From an uncultured Gammaproteobacteria bacterium (lineage in GTDB: Bacteria; Pseudomonadota; Gammaproteobacteria; Arenicellales; JAANXG01): DNA of 64,000 nt. Both the position numbers and the translations under genes were made by a program. The stretch lies in assembly GCA_947258975.1 (NCBI GenBank), contig CAMYKK010000005.1, forward strand, positions 84,961 through 148,960. Direction: 5' to 3'. The notes beneath the pieces are model-generated. The model was not told where the DNA came from and made no database searches. It saw nothing but the letters and a program-made list of their open reading frames with translations. Shown piece after piece: positions 1 to 8,990 of the stretch. Each line of letters opens with the position of its first letter. Position 1 is the stretch's first letter.

Positions 1-1
1 A

Positions 2-715
2 CTCGCCCCATATAACAATTTTTCGTACTTGTTCGATAATCAATGTAAGCGGGTTGAGGTACAAATAAGGACGCAATACCTCTGGAACGGCCGAAAGTGG
101 ATAGAATATGGGACTCAAAAATAGCAGCACCGTTGACAATATGCCGACTATTTGAGCAACGTCTCTGATAAAAACGGCAAGTGACGCCACAAACCAAGAT
201 ACCCCCATACTCAGTAACAACAATGGAAGTATCACCACCGGCAGGAATACAACCGTCCAATGCAGCGTAAAATGCGTGAGCGAAAAAAACAACAGCAGGA
301 TTATCACGCTCACGCTCATGTGAAATAACGCCGTTCCTGTAGATACAATGATCAACGTCTCAAGAGGGAATAAGACTTTTTTCACGAAATGTGTATTCGA
401 TAAGATCAATGACGGCGCACGGATTAGACACTCCGAAAACAATGCATGGACAATCAAACCCGCAAAAAGAACTATTGCAAACTGAACATTATTATCCTGC
501 TCGATCCCCCAGCGCATTTTGAACACGATTCCAAACACAAACATATAAACCAGCAACATCAACAAAGGATGCGCGAACGACCAGACTAATCCAAACAAAG
601 AACCTTTATACCGTTCCAGCACCTCGCGGCGTATCATCTGTCCGATCAGGTAACGATTTCGCCACCACGAATGAACCGGCGCATAAAGTGATAGCGGCTC
701 TTTTTTGATAATCAC
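2..715 (-). CDS. wzm: Polysaccharide ABC transporter permease, 3' end cut by window edge
   Basis: Inner-membrane permease of the ABC-2 type that exports O-antigen or related glycans. About 238 codons are visible and the C-terminus lies beyond base 1. After a basic segment (RNRYLIGQMIRREVLERYKG, about residues 20-38) come five or six hydrophobic segments, roughly 41-65, 78-98, 118-146, 152-180 and 188-212, ending near the usual Asn-Pro-Leu before the last helix. The family is normally about 260 residues, so little is missing. The chosen start is a GTG at 715; the frame stays open upstream through a TTG at 739 and into rfbA, and no clear Shine-Dalgarno decides between them. It is last in the gmd-rfbB-rfbA series; its ATPase partner should follow outside the window. 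Confidence 0.85.
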   Translation of the reverse strand, partial: MIIKKEPLSLYAPVHSWWRNRYLIGQMIRREVLERYKGSLFGLVWSFAHPLLMLLVYMFVFGIVFKMRWGIEQDNNVQFAIVLFAGLIVHALFSECLIRAPSLILSNTHFVKKVLFPLETLIIVSTGTALFHMSVSVIILLLFFSLTHFTLHWTVVFLPVVILPLLLLSMGVSWFVASLAVFIRDVAQIVGILSTVLLFLSPIFYPLSAVPEVLRPYLYLNPLTLIIEQVRKIVIWGE

Positions 716-771
716 TGCGTTAGAGGGATGGATGGCCAATATAAATGGCCCCGCGCTAGGGCGATAACGAG

Positions 772-1641
772 TTAGCCTGTCTGCAACAGGTTTTCCAGAT
801 ATTTACCGTAATTACTTTTTTGGTACTTTTGTATGGACTTGGTTAGTTCCTGTTCGTTGATAAATCCTTGCCGATACGCAATCTCTTCTAGACACGCGAC
901 TTTCAACCCTTGACGATTTTCTATGGTTTCAATAAATAATGATGCCTGCAGCAAGGAGTCGTGAGTCCCCATATCCAACCAGGTCATACCACGACCGAGC
1001 ACCTCGACGGATAGCTCTCGGCATTTTAAATACCGGTTGTTGACATCAGTAATTTCCAGTTCTCCGCGAGTCGACGGCTTGATCTCTTTCGCTATATCGA
1101 TGACGCGGTTGTCGTAGAAATAAAGACCGGTAACCGCATAATTTGATCTAGGTATATCAGGTTTTTCTTCCAGGCTGATGGCCTGCCCCTGGTCATCAAA
1201 TTCTACGACACCATAGCGTTGCGGATCATGAACGGCATAAGCAAACACTGTCGCCCCCTGGCGCCGCGACGCTGCTCGACGCAGAGAACTCGATAGATCA
1301 TGACCATAAAACACATTATCGCCAAGCACCAACGCGCAGTTATCGCCACCGACAAACTCGGCACCGATAATGAATGCCTGGGCCAAACCATCCGGTGACG
1401 GTTGAATTGCATAGGAAATGTTGATTCCCCACTGGGCGCCATCATCCAATAGTAATTCAAAACGAGGGGTATCCTGGGGTGTAGAAATCACGAGTATGTC
1501 CTTGATCCCCGACAACATCAGTAACGAGAGTGGGTAATAAATCATCGGTTTATCGTAAACCGGCAACAGTTGCTTGGAAATTGCTTGAGTTACCGGATGC
1601 AGTCTAGTCCCGGCGCCGCCTGCAAGCACGATTCCCCTCAT
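772..1641 (-). CDS. rfbA: Glucose-1-phosphate thymidylyltransferase
   Basis: First enzyme of dTDP-L-rhamnose synthesis: joins dTTP and glucose-1-phosphate to give dTDP-glucose in the cytoplasm. The N-terminus carries the nucleotidyltransferase signature [11 protein letters not shown] followed by [16 protein letters not shown], and the 289-residue length matches RmlA. I start at the ATG at 1641, which begins the signature and overlaps the rfbB stop in an ATGA junction; the longer frame to 1722 lies inside rfbB and is not family-like. It is translationally coupled to rfbB and followed by the export permease. The remaining pathway genes rfbC and rfbD are about 50 kb away in this window. Confidence 0.95.
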   Translation of the reverse strand: MRGIVLAGGAGTRLHPVTQAISKQLLPVYDKPMIYYPLSLLMLSGIKDILVISTPQDTPRFELLLDDGAQWGINISYAIQPSPDGLAQAFIIGAEFVGGDNCALVLGDNVFYGHDLSSSLRRAASRRQGATVFAYAVHDPQRYGVVEFDDQGQAISLEEKPDIPRSNYAVTGLYFYDNRVIDIAKEIKPSTRGELEITDVNNRYLKCRELSVEVLGRGMTWLDMGTHDSLLQASLFIETIENRQGLKVACLEEIAYRQGFINEQELTKSIQKYQKSNYGKYLENLLQTG

Positions 1642-2696
1642 TTCGTCACCGTCAACCCGAGCCGTTGTCCCTGATACTGTTCCAGAGTGGTGCCACACCA
1701 ATGTTGGTTGTCCAGGTACCACTTGACTGTCTTTCTCAATCCGCTGGCGAAGCTTTCTGTCGGTTTCCAGGCCAACTCTGCGGCGATCTTCGCTGCATCT
1801 ATGGCGTATCGCTGATCATGCCCTGGTCGATCCTCGACAAATGTGATCAAGTCCTTGTACGTCTCCTTTGCCGGGCGAATGTCGTCTAATATCGAGCAAA
1901 TGTCATGAACGACTTCGATGTTTTGTTTTTCGTTATACCCACCAACGTTATAGGTTTCACCCGGCTTTCCTCGCGTCACGATTTCTAGCAGCGCACTAAC
2001 ATGGTCCTCTACATATAACCAATCACGAACATTATCACCTTTTCCATAAACCGGTATTGACTGTCCACGCAACGCCTTATTAATTACCAGTGGAATCAGC
2101 TTCTCTGGATGCTGATAAGGTCCATAATTATTGGAGCAGTTCGACATCAATGTGGGCAAACCATACGTCTTGTTCCACGCACGCACAAGATGATCGGATG
2201 CCGCCTTACTGGCCGAATAGGGTGAATTAGGAAGGTATGGCGTAACTTCTGTGAAGTAACCCGCTGTCCCAAGGCTGCCGTAGACCTCATCGGTGGAGAC
2301 GTGATGAAAGCGGAATTCATTCTGCTTGTCGTCTCCCAATTGGGTCCAATATTCCCGCGCAGTTTCCAGCAGCGTATAAGTACCAACGATATTAGTATCG
2401 ATAAAATCACGTGGTCCATCGATTGATCGATCGACATGCGATTCGGCGGCCAGATGCAAAACTGCCCCCGGGCGATATTGCTTGAAGATATCTCGTATGC
2501 TTTGGCGGTCGGCTACATCCACTTGGTAAAAAATATGTCGTTTGGAATTACGCGCGCTTTCCAAGGACGCCATATTAGCGGCGTAAGTTAATTTGTCGAC
2601 ATTAACAACGATGACGTCGGTCTCCGCAATCAAGCGGCGTATAACAGCCGACCCGATAAAACCAGCACCGCCAGTGACGAGAATTACTTCAAACAT
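1638..2696 (-). CDS. rfbB: dTDP-glucose 4,6-dehydratase
   Basis: Second enzyme of dTDP-rhamnose synthesis, an extended short-chain dehydrogenase that oxidises C4 and removes water across C5-C6 using bound NAD. The Rossmann motif TGGAGFIGS is at residues 8-16, the catalytic STDE (Thr, Asp, Glu) occurs in HVSTDEVYG, and the YxxxK pair is in [12 protein letters not shown]. The length of 352 residues is normal. It starts at the ATG at 2696, 18 bases after the gmd stop, and overlaps rfbA by four bases, so the three genes look like one transcript. Confidence 0.96.
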   Translation of the reverse strand: MFEVILVTGGAGFIGSAVIRRLIAETDVIVVNVDKLTYAANMASLESARNSKRHIFYQVDVADRQSIRDIFKQYRPGAVLHLAAESHVDRSIDGPRDFIDTNIVGTYTLLETAREYWTQLGDDKQNEFRFHHVSTDEVYGSLGTAGYFTEVTPYLPNSPYSASKAASDHLVRAWNKTYGLPTLMSNCSNNYGPYQHPEKLIPLVINKALRGQSIPVYGKGDNVRDWLYVEDHVSALLEIVTRGKPGETYNVGGYNEKQNIEVVHDICSILDDIRPAKETYKDLITFVEDRPGHDQRYAIDAAKIAAELAWKPTESFASGLRKTVKWYLDNQHWCGTTLEQYQGQRLGLTVTK

Positions 2697-2714
2697 TTCG
2701 TAATTTCCTACTAA

Positions 2715-3836
2715 TTAGACCATCCGTTCACGAAGCGCGAGCTTCAAATCCGCGCACACCATCTCAGTGACGAGATTTTCGAACGTGGTCCGCGGCTGCC
2801 AACCTAATTGTTTCTGTGCCGCAACCGCGTTACCCACCAAACTTTCGACTTCAGCAGGCCGAAAATATCTGGGATCTATGGCCACGATAGTTTCACCGGT
2901 TTTAGGAAGCATATCCTGATCGATACTAAAACCGTTGAGCCTATTTTCCAATACTTCGGTGTCGAGCTGACTCAAGACACCAATTTCTTCCGCTGCGGCG
3001 CCTTCCCAGCGTAAATGAAATCCCATATTTTCCGCTGCCGCATTTATAAAGTCCCTGACGCTTCTTTGCTCGCCAGTCGCAATGACGTAATCTCTCGGTT
3101 GATCTTGTTGCAACATCAACCACTGCATTTCCACATAGTCCCGCGCATGTCCCCAGTCCCTTCGCGCATCCAAGTTGCCCAGGTACAAACACTTTTGCAA
3201 GCCAACGGCAACCCGCGTGAGAGCGCGGGTAATCTTGCGCGTTACAAATGTTTCTCCCCGTATAGGAGATTCGTGATTGAATAAGATGCCGTTACATGCG
3301 TATAAACCGTACGCTTCTCGGTAGTTGACCGTTATCCAATGCGCGTAAAGCTTGGCAACGCCATATGGGGAACGTGGGTAAAAAGACGTGCTTTCCGACT
3401 GCGGTACTTCTTGGACCCGTCCGAAAAGTTCGGAAGTAGATGCCTGGTAATAGCGCGTTCTACCGGTTAGACCTAATATTCGAATCGCTTCCAAAAGCCT
3501 CAATGCGCCCAGTGCATCAGCGTTAGCTGTATATTCAGGTTCCTCGAACGACACTGCCACATGGCTTTGTGCCGCAAGATTATAAATTTCGTCGGGCTGT
3601 ACTTGTTGAACAACGCGAAGCAGGCTGCTCGAATCTGTCATATCTCCGTGGTGCAGAAAAAAATTAACATCAACTTCGTGTGGATCCTGATACAGATGAT
3701 CTATGCGCGCGGTGTTAAACAACGATGTGCGCCGTTTGATTCCATGCACCTCATAGTTATTTCGCAACAGAAACTCCGCTAAATATGCGCCATCCTGCCC
3801 CGTTATGCCGGTAATCAACGCTTTCTTTCTAGTCAC
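2715..3836 (-). CDS. gmd: GDP-mannose 4,6-dehydratase
   Basis: Converts GDP-D-mannose to GDP-4-keto-6-deoxymannose, the precursor of GDP-fucose, GDP-rhamnose, colitose and perosamine. The N-terminus has the family form of the nucleotide-binding loop ([15 protein letters not shown]), the catalytic STSELFG segment and [10 protein letters not shown] with the YxxxK pair; 373 residues is the normal size. No reductase (Fcl, Rmd) or aminotransferase for the keto intermediate is visible beside it, so the final sugar cannot be named. It is the first gene after the ops site and so probably the first of the RfaH-dependent genes. Confidence 0.95.
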   Translation of the reverse strand: MTRKKALITGITGQDGAYLAEFLLRNNYEVHGIKRRTSLFNTARIDHLYQDPHEVDVNFFLHHGDMTDSSSLLRVVQQVQPDEIYNLAAQSHVAVSFEEPEYTANADALGALRLLEAIRILGLTGRTRYYQASTSELFGRVQEVPQSESTSFYPRSPYGVAKLYAHWITVNYREAYGLYACNGILFNHESPIRGETFVTRKITRALTRVAVGLQKCLYLGNLDARRDWGHARDYVEMQWLMLQQDQPRDYVIATGEQRSVRDFINAAAENMGFHLRWEGAAAEEIGVLSQLDTEVLENRLNGFSIDQDMLPKTGETIVAIDPRYFRPAEVESLVGNAVAAQKQLGWQPRTTFENLVTEMVCADLKLALRERMV

Positions 3837-3877
3837 ATTCCACCTATATTCTTCGAATATCGCAAATTAAGTTTTAC

Positions 3878-3889
3878 GACGCTACCGCC
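3878..3889 (-). promoter_or_regulatory. ops element (RfaH recruitment/pause site)
   Basis: On the minus strand the leader of gmd reads GGCGGTAGCGTC, which agrees with the ops consensus GGCGGTAGnnT of RfaH-controlled operons. It lies 42 bases upstream of the gmd start, between gmd and the winged-helix gene, and is preceded by CAG as in JUMPstart sequences. RfaH binds the non-template strand of this element in paused RNA polymerase. The match is seen directly; the function is inferred from the consensus and from the RfaH gene about 0.8 kb upstream. Confidence 0.85.
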
Positions 3890-3963
3890 CTGCAGTGTAT
3901 TCCGTCACCGCATCAGGGCAGTAATAACTCCTCAATCTAGTATTTGCTGTTTTTCTGCAGCGA

Positions 3964-4617
3964 CTAGTCGTGACCCTTCGTGGTCACGGCGCCCTCGATT
4001 CCCAACACGCTTGGGATCAGCAATCGCTCTTTTTCCACCCGATGCGCCAACCAATGATAACGACTTAGAGGATTTACGAGATCAGTAATCAAATATGCAT
4101 CACAACCTGGAAGCGCTTGCCAGTCACTGCAAACCAAGATCGAAAAAAACTGTTTTCGCCTGCTGTCACGATCAAACACCGAGACTATATTTACCGGTGA
4201 CTCCAGTGCACGTACAAACGCGATCTCGGCAAAGTCAGACAATCCACAAAGTATCAAGCGTTTCCAACCGTTGGCATCGCATAATGTATACACCTCATCA
4301 CAAGAATCCCCCGCTTGGCGATAGAAGGTCAGTGAAGTCGAGAGAAACCTCGCGGTCAAACGTGCCTTTTCCGCGAAACCTTTTGGGGTGAGGTAGTATA
4401 AATAACGGTTGGCTGGCGCCTCGCGGATCTTAACCAGACCCTTTTTTGCGCAACGTCTTAGGTAGGAATTAGCAAGCCCCAACGCGACACCCATCTGCCG
4501 TGCCAAGTGGCGCTGACTCACGTCGCTACGACGCTCGATCGCGTCCAACAGCTCCAAGGTCAGTCGATCTTCCTTTGTTCCCGGATCGTTCACGAGATGA
4601 ACACTATACAGGCGCAA
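3964..4617 (-). CDS. Winged-helix regulator of polysaccharide cluster (MarR-like DNA-binding domain)
   Basis: A 217-residue protein with an N-terminal winged helix (about residues 16-80) resembling MarR-type domains: DAIERRSDVSQRHLARQMGV, then the recognition helix ALGLANSYLRRCAKKGLVKI and a wing ending in YYLTPKGF. Residues about 110-200 form a second domain (CDANGWKRLILCGLSDFAEI, then SVFDRDS) that looks like a Rossmann-type fold with a nucleotide- or sugar-sensing role, but this is inference. Similar two-domain proteins occur in exopolysaccharide loci. It lies between rfaH and the ops-controlled gmd operon, so a role in controlling polysaccharide synthesis is likely; target and ligand are unknown. 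Confidence 0.75.
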   Translation of the reverse strand: MRLYSVHLVNDPGTKEDRLTLELLDAIERRSDVSQRHLARQMGVALGLANSYLRRCAKKGLVKIREAPANRYLYYLTPKGFAEKARLTARFLSTSLTFYRQAGDSCDEVYTLCDANGWKRLILCGLSDFAEIAFVRALESPVNIVSVFDRDSRRKQFFSILVCSDWQALPGCDAYLITDLVNPLSRYHWLAHRVEKERLLIPSVLGIEGAVTTKGHD

Positions 4618-4665
4618 CTACTTCCAGTCAAAATTTTACCAAGTTACACAGGAACTTAAGCTCCG

Positions 4666-5190
4666 TCAGTCGTCCACCGGGCCCAGTTTCGCAATCTCGA
4701 TTTGGGTGCGCGCGGACGTCCCGACGATATCCAGTAACACCATGACCCGTTCACGACTGGTGGTAGCTACGAAAATCCCCTCGTAACCGGTGAAAGGACC
4801 CTCCTCGATGCGTATCATTTGCCCAGGGCGAAATTCATGCAGGGGCACGTCTTGCACGCCTGAGTGGTCATCACGATCTCTGATCACTGCTATCAGGTCA
4901 TCAGGCACTGGCGCTGGTTCCATACCGAAACGCACTAAATTAGAAACACCTACCGTCGAGCGTATCGGTGCCCAATTGTCTGTATTCTTGTTCAAACGGA
5001 TAAACAGGTAACGTGGAAACATCGGCTCAATTTTTATGGTCCGTTTCCCTAGTCGTCTCCTTGGTGTTCTGAGCATCGGCAGATAAGTCTGATAGCCCTG
5101 CCGTTCCAACTGCATGCGGGCCACGATTTCCTGTCGCGGCTTGGAATAAACCAAATACCACTTCTTGCCTGTCGATTGCCCTAATGCCAC
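4666..5190 (-). CDS. rfaH: NusG-like antiterminator RfaH
   Basis: A specialised NusG paralogue that joins RNA polymerase at ops sites, suppresses pausing and termination and couples ribosomes to long polysaccharide transcripts. The 174 residues comprise an NGN domain (WYLVYSKPRQE near residue 11, FPRYLFIRL near 58) and, after residue about 120, a KOW segment (RIEEGPFTGYEGIFVA). The housekeeping NusG is longer and normally beside rplK, so this is the RfaH branch. It follows hldD by 22 bases and precedes the regulator gene; a perfect ops site lies downstream in the same orientation. Confidence 0.9.
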   Translation of the reverse strand: MALGQSTGKKWYLVYSKPRQEIVARMQLERQGYQTYLPMLRTPRRRLGKRTIKIEPMFPRYLFIRLNKNTDNWAPIRSTVGVSNLVRFGMEPAPVPDDLIAVIRDRDDHSGVQDVPLHEFRPGQMIRIEEGPFTGYEGIFVATTSRERVMVLLDIVGTSARTQIEIAKLGPVDD

Positions 5191-5212
5191 CGATCAATCC
5201 GATGTGGATTTG

Positions 5213-6190
5213 CTACGTCGTCAACTCGCTTGCAACGTAAAGGTCAACGCCCTCCGCCACAGATTTAAACTCTGTTGTGTATCCAAGCGAATAAAGCGCA
5301 GATATATCCGCTTGGGTAAAACTTTGGTATTTACCGAGCAGCTTTTCCGGAAACTGAATATAGCGGATAGCTCCTGCTTCAATCAGCTCTTTCGTGCTGC
5401 ACTTTTTACCTGATGTAGAGTTAATCACCGCTGCCGCGACGTTATTGAAACTTTCACTTCGACCTGTCCCGACATTAAAGACCCCACTAGCTTCAGGGCG
5501 TTGTAAGAAGAATAGATTGACATCAACCACATCACCAACCCATACAAAATCACGCTTCTGTTCACCATCAGCGTATCCATTACTTCCTTGAAATAAATTT
5601 ACGTAACCATCTTTTTTATATTGCTGTTGAAAGTGGTAAGCGACTGACGCCATTCCACCTTTATGCCATTCGCCGGGCCCATACACATTAAAATATCGCA
5701 GCCCCACCACTTGCGAATGCATCGTAACCATCCGACGCCGGATATGTTGATCAAACAACAACTTTGAGTACGCATAGATATTCAAGGCATTTTCATTTCG
5801 CGCAGTCTCGGTGAAAGTTTGGTTCGCGCCGTACACCGACGCTGACGACGCATATATGAACGGAATTCCACGTTCATCACAGAATTCAAACAATTCCCTC
5901 GAATACGTGTAATTATTGCTCATCATGTAACGCCCATTCGTTTCCATGGTGTTGGAGCAGGCTCCTTGATGAAAAACAACTTCCACATTTTGCAGCGCGC
6001 GCCGAGTTTGAAGCAACCCAAGAAAATCGTTTTTATCTATAAAATCTTCGATTGAACAATGTTCAAGGTTGCGGTATTTGTCCGCCTTTTCCAAATTATC
6101 AACCACTAACACATCGTCAACACCACGATTGTTCAGACCCTTAATCAGGTTTGACCCAATAAATCCCGCACCTCCGGTAACGATAATCAT
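5213..6190 (-). CDS. hldD: ADP-L-glycero-D-manno-heptose 6-epimerase
   Basis: Last step in making ADP-L-glycero-D-manno-heptose for the LPS inner core: epimerises C6 of the ADP-heptose with bound NADP. The Rossmann motif [11 protein letters not shown] is at the N-terminus, and the SDR catalytic Tyr and Lys lie in IYAYSKLLFDQ. FNVYGPGEWHKGGMASVAYHF is a conserved HldD segment. It has 325 residues, close to the 310 of E. coli. It overlaps the kinase gene upstream by four bases (ATGA), so the two heptose genes are translationally coupled. Confidence 0.95.
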   Translation of the reverse strand: MIIVTGGAGFIGSNLIKGLNNRGVDDVLVVDNLEKADKYRNLEHCSIEDFIDKNDFLGLLQTRRALQNVEVVFHQGACSNTMETNGRYMMSNNYTYSRELFEFCDERGIPFIYASSASVYGANQTFTETARNENALNIYAYSKLLFDQHIRRRMVTMHSQVVGLRYFNVYGPGEWHKGGMASVAYHFQQQYKKDGYVNLFQGSNGYADGEQKRDFVWVGDVVDVNLFFLQRPEASGVFNVGTGRSESFNNVAAAVINSTSGKKCSTKELIEAGAIRYIQFPEKLLGKYQSFTQADISALYSLGYTTEFKSVAEGVDLYVASELTT

Positions 6191-7137
6191 GGCTCGTAGT
6201 CGTTCAATGCGGCGACCAATTCCAGTTCCGATACTGTCGCAGTTCCAAGCTTCCCGACCACGATGCCAGCCGCGGTATTAGCAACTGTCAGTTTCTCAGC
6301 GTCGTCAAAACCGGCTGCGTGACACAATGCCATCGCGCCGATGACGGTATCGCCTGCACCGCTGACGTCATAGACTTCTTTCGCTCGCGCCGGACTGTGT
6401 GTCACGGCGCCACTACGGCTTACCAAAGACATCCCTTCGTGACTTTGTGTAACAAGGAGGTATTCCAGGTTCAGTTCCGATATCAGTTCCAGAGACTTCT
6501 CTTTTAATGAACGAGCATCAGTAATCTCTCCAACTACGCGCTGCAGTTCAACGAAATTTGGTGTGATCATCGTCGCCCCATAGTACTGCGAGAAATCAGC
6601 ACCCTTTGGATCAATGAGTACCGGAACATCTTCTTGTCGCGCAGCCGTAATCATCTCCTTAATGTGCTTCAATCCGCCTTTAGCATAGTCTGAAATTACA
6701 ACGACGTGTACGCCGCTCAATCGTTCCACGAGATCGCTCAGACATCGAGAAAGTATTTCGTGGCTCGGGCGCGTGTCAAAATCCGCACGCAATAGCTGTT
6801 GGTTGCGCGAGACCATCCTCAATTTAACGGTCGTATTAATGTCGGGGTCGCAATGAAGCAACGCCTCAATACCCGAATCATCGAGCAACTCCCGTATATT
6901 AGATCCGGCGTCGTCTTCACCGATAACGGAGAGCAATGTGCACCTGCCCCCCAGGGACGAAACGTTGCTCGCGACATTAGCCGCACCACCCAGTCTTTCT
7001 TCACTTTCGGTGACTCGAATGACGGGAACGGGCGCTTCCGGTGAGATGCGATCGACGTCACCGAACCAGTACCGGTCAAGCATGACATCGCCGACAACCA
7101 ATATTTGCAAGTCACCAAATACCCCAGCCTTGAACAT
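6187..7137 (-). CDS. rfaE1: D-beta-D-heptose-7-phosphate kinase, kinase domain only
   Basis: PfkB/ribokinase-family enzyme phosphorylating heptose-7-phosphate at C1 for LPS core heptose. The family motifs are present: GDVMLDRYWFGDVDRISPEA near residue 16, GGAANVASN near 50, and the C-terminal anion-hole and catalytic Asp motif DVSGAGDT. It has 316 residues, whereas bifunctional HldE of enterics has about 477; the C-terminal adenylyltransferase domain is absent, so this is the monofunctional (HldA/RfaE1) form. The adenylyltransferase must be encoded elsewhere and is not in this window. It lies between ugd (6-base gap) and hldD (overlap). Confidence 0.93.
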   Translation of the reverse strand: MFKAGVFGDLQILVVGDVMLDRYWFGDVDRISPEAPVPVIRVTESEERLGGAANVASNVSSLGGRCTLLSVIGEDDAGSNIRELLDDSGIEALLHCDPDINTTVKLRMVSRNQQLLRADFDTRPSHEILSRCLSDLVERLSGVHVVVISDYAKGGLKHIKEMITAARQEDVPVLIDPKGADFSQYYGATMITPNFVELQRVVGEITDARSLKEKSLELISELNLEYLLVTQSHEGMSLVSRSGAVTHSPARAKEVYDVSGAGDTVIGAMALCHAAGFDDAEKLTVANTAAGIVVGKLGTATVSELELVAALNDYEP

Positions 7138-7143
7138 GCGCCT

Positions 7144-8463
7144 TTATCTACCTATTCCGAAGTAATCGAACCCTTTATTCCTGACCTGTTCCGGATCATA
7201 TATGTTACGACCATCAAAGATGACGCGTCCTCGCATACGCCTTCCGATCTCGTCGAGATTGGGGCTACGAAAGATACTCCACTCCGTGACCACGACGAGG
7301 CCGTCTGCATCTTGAACAGCCTCGTAAGGGTCCGAGGTGATGACAAGATCGCCTCGGCTGCCGTAAATACGCCTCGCCTCAGCTTCCGCAACCGGATCAA
7401 AAGCCTTCACGTGCGCACCTTCCCGCCACAATCCCTCGATAAGTACCCGACTAGGTGCCTCTCTCATGTCGTCGGTATTCGGTTTGAATGCCAACCCCCA
7501 AATCGCGAATTGTTTACGTTTCAAATTACCACCAAAATAATCACGTATCTTTTCCAGCAGCACGGATTTCTGTCGGTCGTTAACAGATTCTACGGCGTCC
7601 AACAACTGCGTCTCCAAGCCTATACCTCTGGCGGTTCGGGAAAGAGCTTGAACATCTTTAGGAAAACAGGAACCTCCGTATCCACAACCTGGATAAATAA
7701 AATGATAACCAATTCTCGGGTCCGATCCGATACCTTTGCGGACTGCCTCAATATCGGCACCCAGGCGCTCGGCAAGATTTGCCATTTCATTCATGAATGA
7801 GATCTTAGTGGCAAGCAGCGCATTCGCCGCGTATTTGGTGAGTTCGGCCGACGGAACATCCATAACAATGATTCGTTCCCGATTACGGTTGAAAGGCGCG
7901 TAGAGGGTTCGCATACAATCAACGGCCCGGGAATCGTTGGCGCCAATCACAATCCGATCGGGTTTCATATAGTCCTCTATGGCTGCGCCTTCCTTTAGGA
8001 ATTCCGGATTGGACACAACACTAAAATCTACTGAAACATTACGTTTCGATAAGCTACCTTGGATATGATTGCGCACCTTCTCGGAGGTGCCGACCGGCAC
8101 CGTGGATTTGGTTACTATGATCCGATAGTCATCTAAAAACTCACCAATGTCTTCTGCCACTGATAAAACATGACTGAGATCCGCGGTTCCATCTTCGTCG
8201 GGTGGCGTACCGACTGCGATGAATATTATTTCGCCATGTCTAACGCCGTCAGCGATGCTGGTTGAAAATCGTAGTTGTCCAGTGGCCGTATTCGACTCGA
8301 CCATGGACGCCAGTCCAGGTTCATAGATCGGAAGCCGGCCCGCTTGCAACATCTCTATTTTCGTTTTGTCCGCATCGACACATAGCACGGTATTACCCAC
8401 GTCTGCCAGGCAGACACCCGACACCAGTCCCACATAACCTGTTCCAATTACGGTAACTTTCAT
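7144..8463 (-). CDS. ugd: UDP-glucose 6-dehydrogenase
   Basis: NAD-dependent oxidation of UDP-glucose to UDP-glucuronate for acidic glycans or sugar modification. The Rossmann motif [12 protein letters not shown] is at the N-terminus, the catalytic cysteine is in YGGSCFPKD, and the conserved KISFMNE segment precedes it. The start is taken as the ATG at 8463 (MKVTVIG), giving 439 residues; the in-frame extension to 8496 adds 11 residues that are not family-like. It is the first gene of the ugd-rfaE1-hldD-rfaH series, with only 6 bases to the kinase gene. Confidence 0.95.
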   Translation of the reverse strand: MKVTVIGTGYVGLVSGVCLADVGNTVLCVDADKTKIEMLQAGRLPIYEPGLASMVESNTATGQLRFSTSIADGVRHGEIIFIAVGTPPDEDGTADLSHVLSVAEDIGEFLDDYRIIVTKSTVPVGTSEKVRNHIQGSLSKRNVSVDFSVVSNPEFLKEGAAIEDYMKPDRIVIGANDSRAVDCMRTLYAPFNRNRERIIVMDVPSAELTKYAANALLATKISFMNEMANLAERLGADIEAVRKGIGSDPRIGYHFIYPGCGYGGSCFPKDVQALSRTARGIGLETQLLDAVESVNDRQKSVLLEKIRDYFGGNLKRKQFAIWGLAFKPNTDDMREAPSRVLIEGLWREGAHVKAFDPVAEAEARRIYGSRGDLVITSDPYEAVQDADGLVVVTEWSIFRSPNLDEIGRRMRGRVIFDGRNIYDPEQVRNKGFDYFGIGR

Positions 8464-8568
8464 ACGATTTATTTCCGGATCAATACGCAACCACAAGCGT
8501 GATTGGCGGAGGCGTTATTATCCTTTTTTTTTCTAGCGTGTCGAGTGGATCAGTGATTTGGTAAGTAT

Positions 8569-8593
8569 GGGGGAGCGCGAATGACGCTCCCCC
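8569..8593 (-). terminator. Strong hairpin after comEA-like gene, no U-tract
   Basis: A perfect 9-base inverted repeat, GGGGGAGCG and CGCTCCCCC, separated by 7 bases, 24 bases past the stop of the ComEA-like gene. It would form a very stable hairpin at the transcript end, but no run of U follows on either strand, so it may act as an RNA 3'-end stabiliser or a weak terminator. Confidence 0.4.
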
Positions 8594-8616
8594 TAACAAC
8601 CTACGTCACGCAAGCG

Positions 8617-8895
8617 CTACTTCTGCGGCGGAATCTTTGATCGTAAGACAATGTCTTTCTGGTTGCGCTCCAACATCTTAGAACCAACGCCTCTCACATT
8701 TAGAAGCTCATCAATGGATTGGAAAGGACCATTTTGCTTGCGATACTCTACAATCGCCGCTGCGATCGCAGGCCCCACTCCACTCAATGATTTCGCCAAC
8801 TTGTCAGCGTCCGCCGAATTGACGTCTACGGGTGCGGCATATGAACTGAGGGAGGTGACTAGCAGAAAGGCAAAGGGTAAGACTAGCTTTTTCAT
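8617..8895 (-). CDS. ComEA-like helix-hairpin-helix protein, exported
   Basis: Small protein of 92 residues with a Sec signal peptide (MKKLVLPFAFLLVTSLSSYA, cleavage likely after AYA/SYA) and a tandem helix-hairpin-helix domain typical of ComEA: VDVNSADADKLAKSLSGVGP, then SIDELLNVRGVGSKML. ComEA proteins bind incoming DNA in the periplasm during natural transformation. An AAGGAG Shine-Dalgarno lies just upstream of the ATG. No other competence genes are near, and many bacteria carry several such short proteins, so a competence role is only suggested. Confidence 0.9.
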   Translation of the reverse strand: MKKLVLPFAFLLVTSLSSYAAPVDVNSADADKLAKSLSGVGPAIAAAIVEYRKQNGPFQSIDELLNVRGVGSKMLERNQKDIVLRSKIPPQK

Positions 8896-8932
8896 CCTTA
8901 AATCTCCTTGTTTCCATGTTATTACAACTTTT

Positions 8933-8951
8933 ACACTGCGACTAGCAGTGT
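8933..8951. promoter_or_regulatory. Inverted repeat upstream of comEA-like gene
   Basis: A perfect 7-base inverted repeat (ACACTGC, 5-base spacer, GCAGTGT) 38 bases upstream of the ComEA-like start, in the position expected for a promoter -35 region. No U-run follows, so an operator is more likely than a terminator. No regulator is identified. Confidence 0.3.
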
Positions 8952-8990
8952 GGGATTATCTTAACGGAATTATCAGGAATGTCAATGACG

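Noticed and set aside
7105..7800. 231-codon plus-strand frame opposite ugd
   Set aside because: It is the antisense shadow of a clear ugd gene, with no family match or ribosome-binding site.
8521..8533. Run of nine T near 8523-8532 as a terminator
   Set aside because: No stem precedes it on the plus strand and no plus-strand gene ends there; on the minus strand it is an A-run upstream of ugd.
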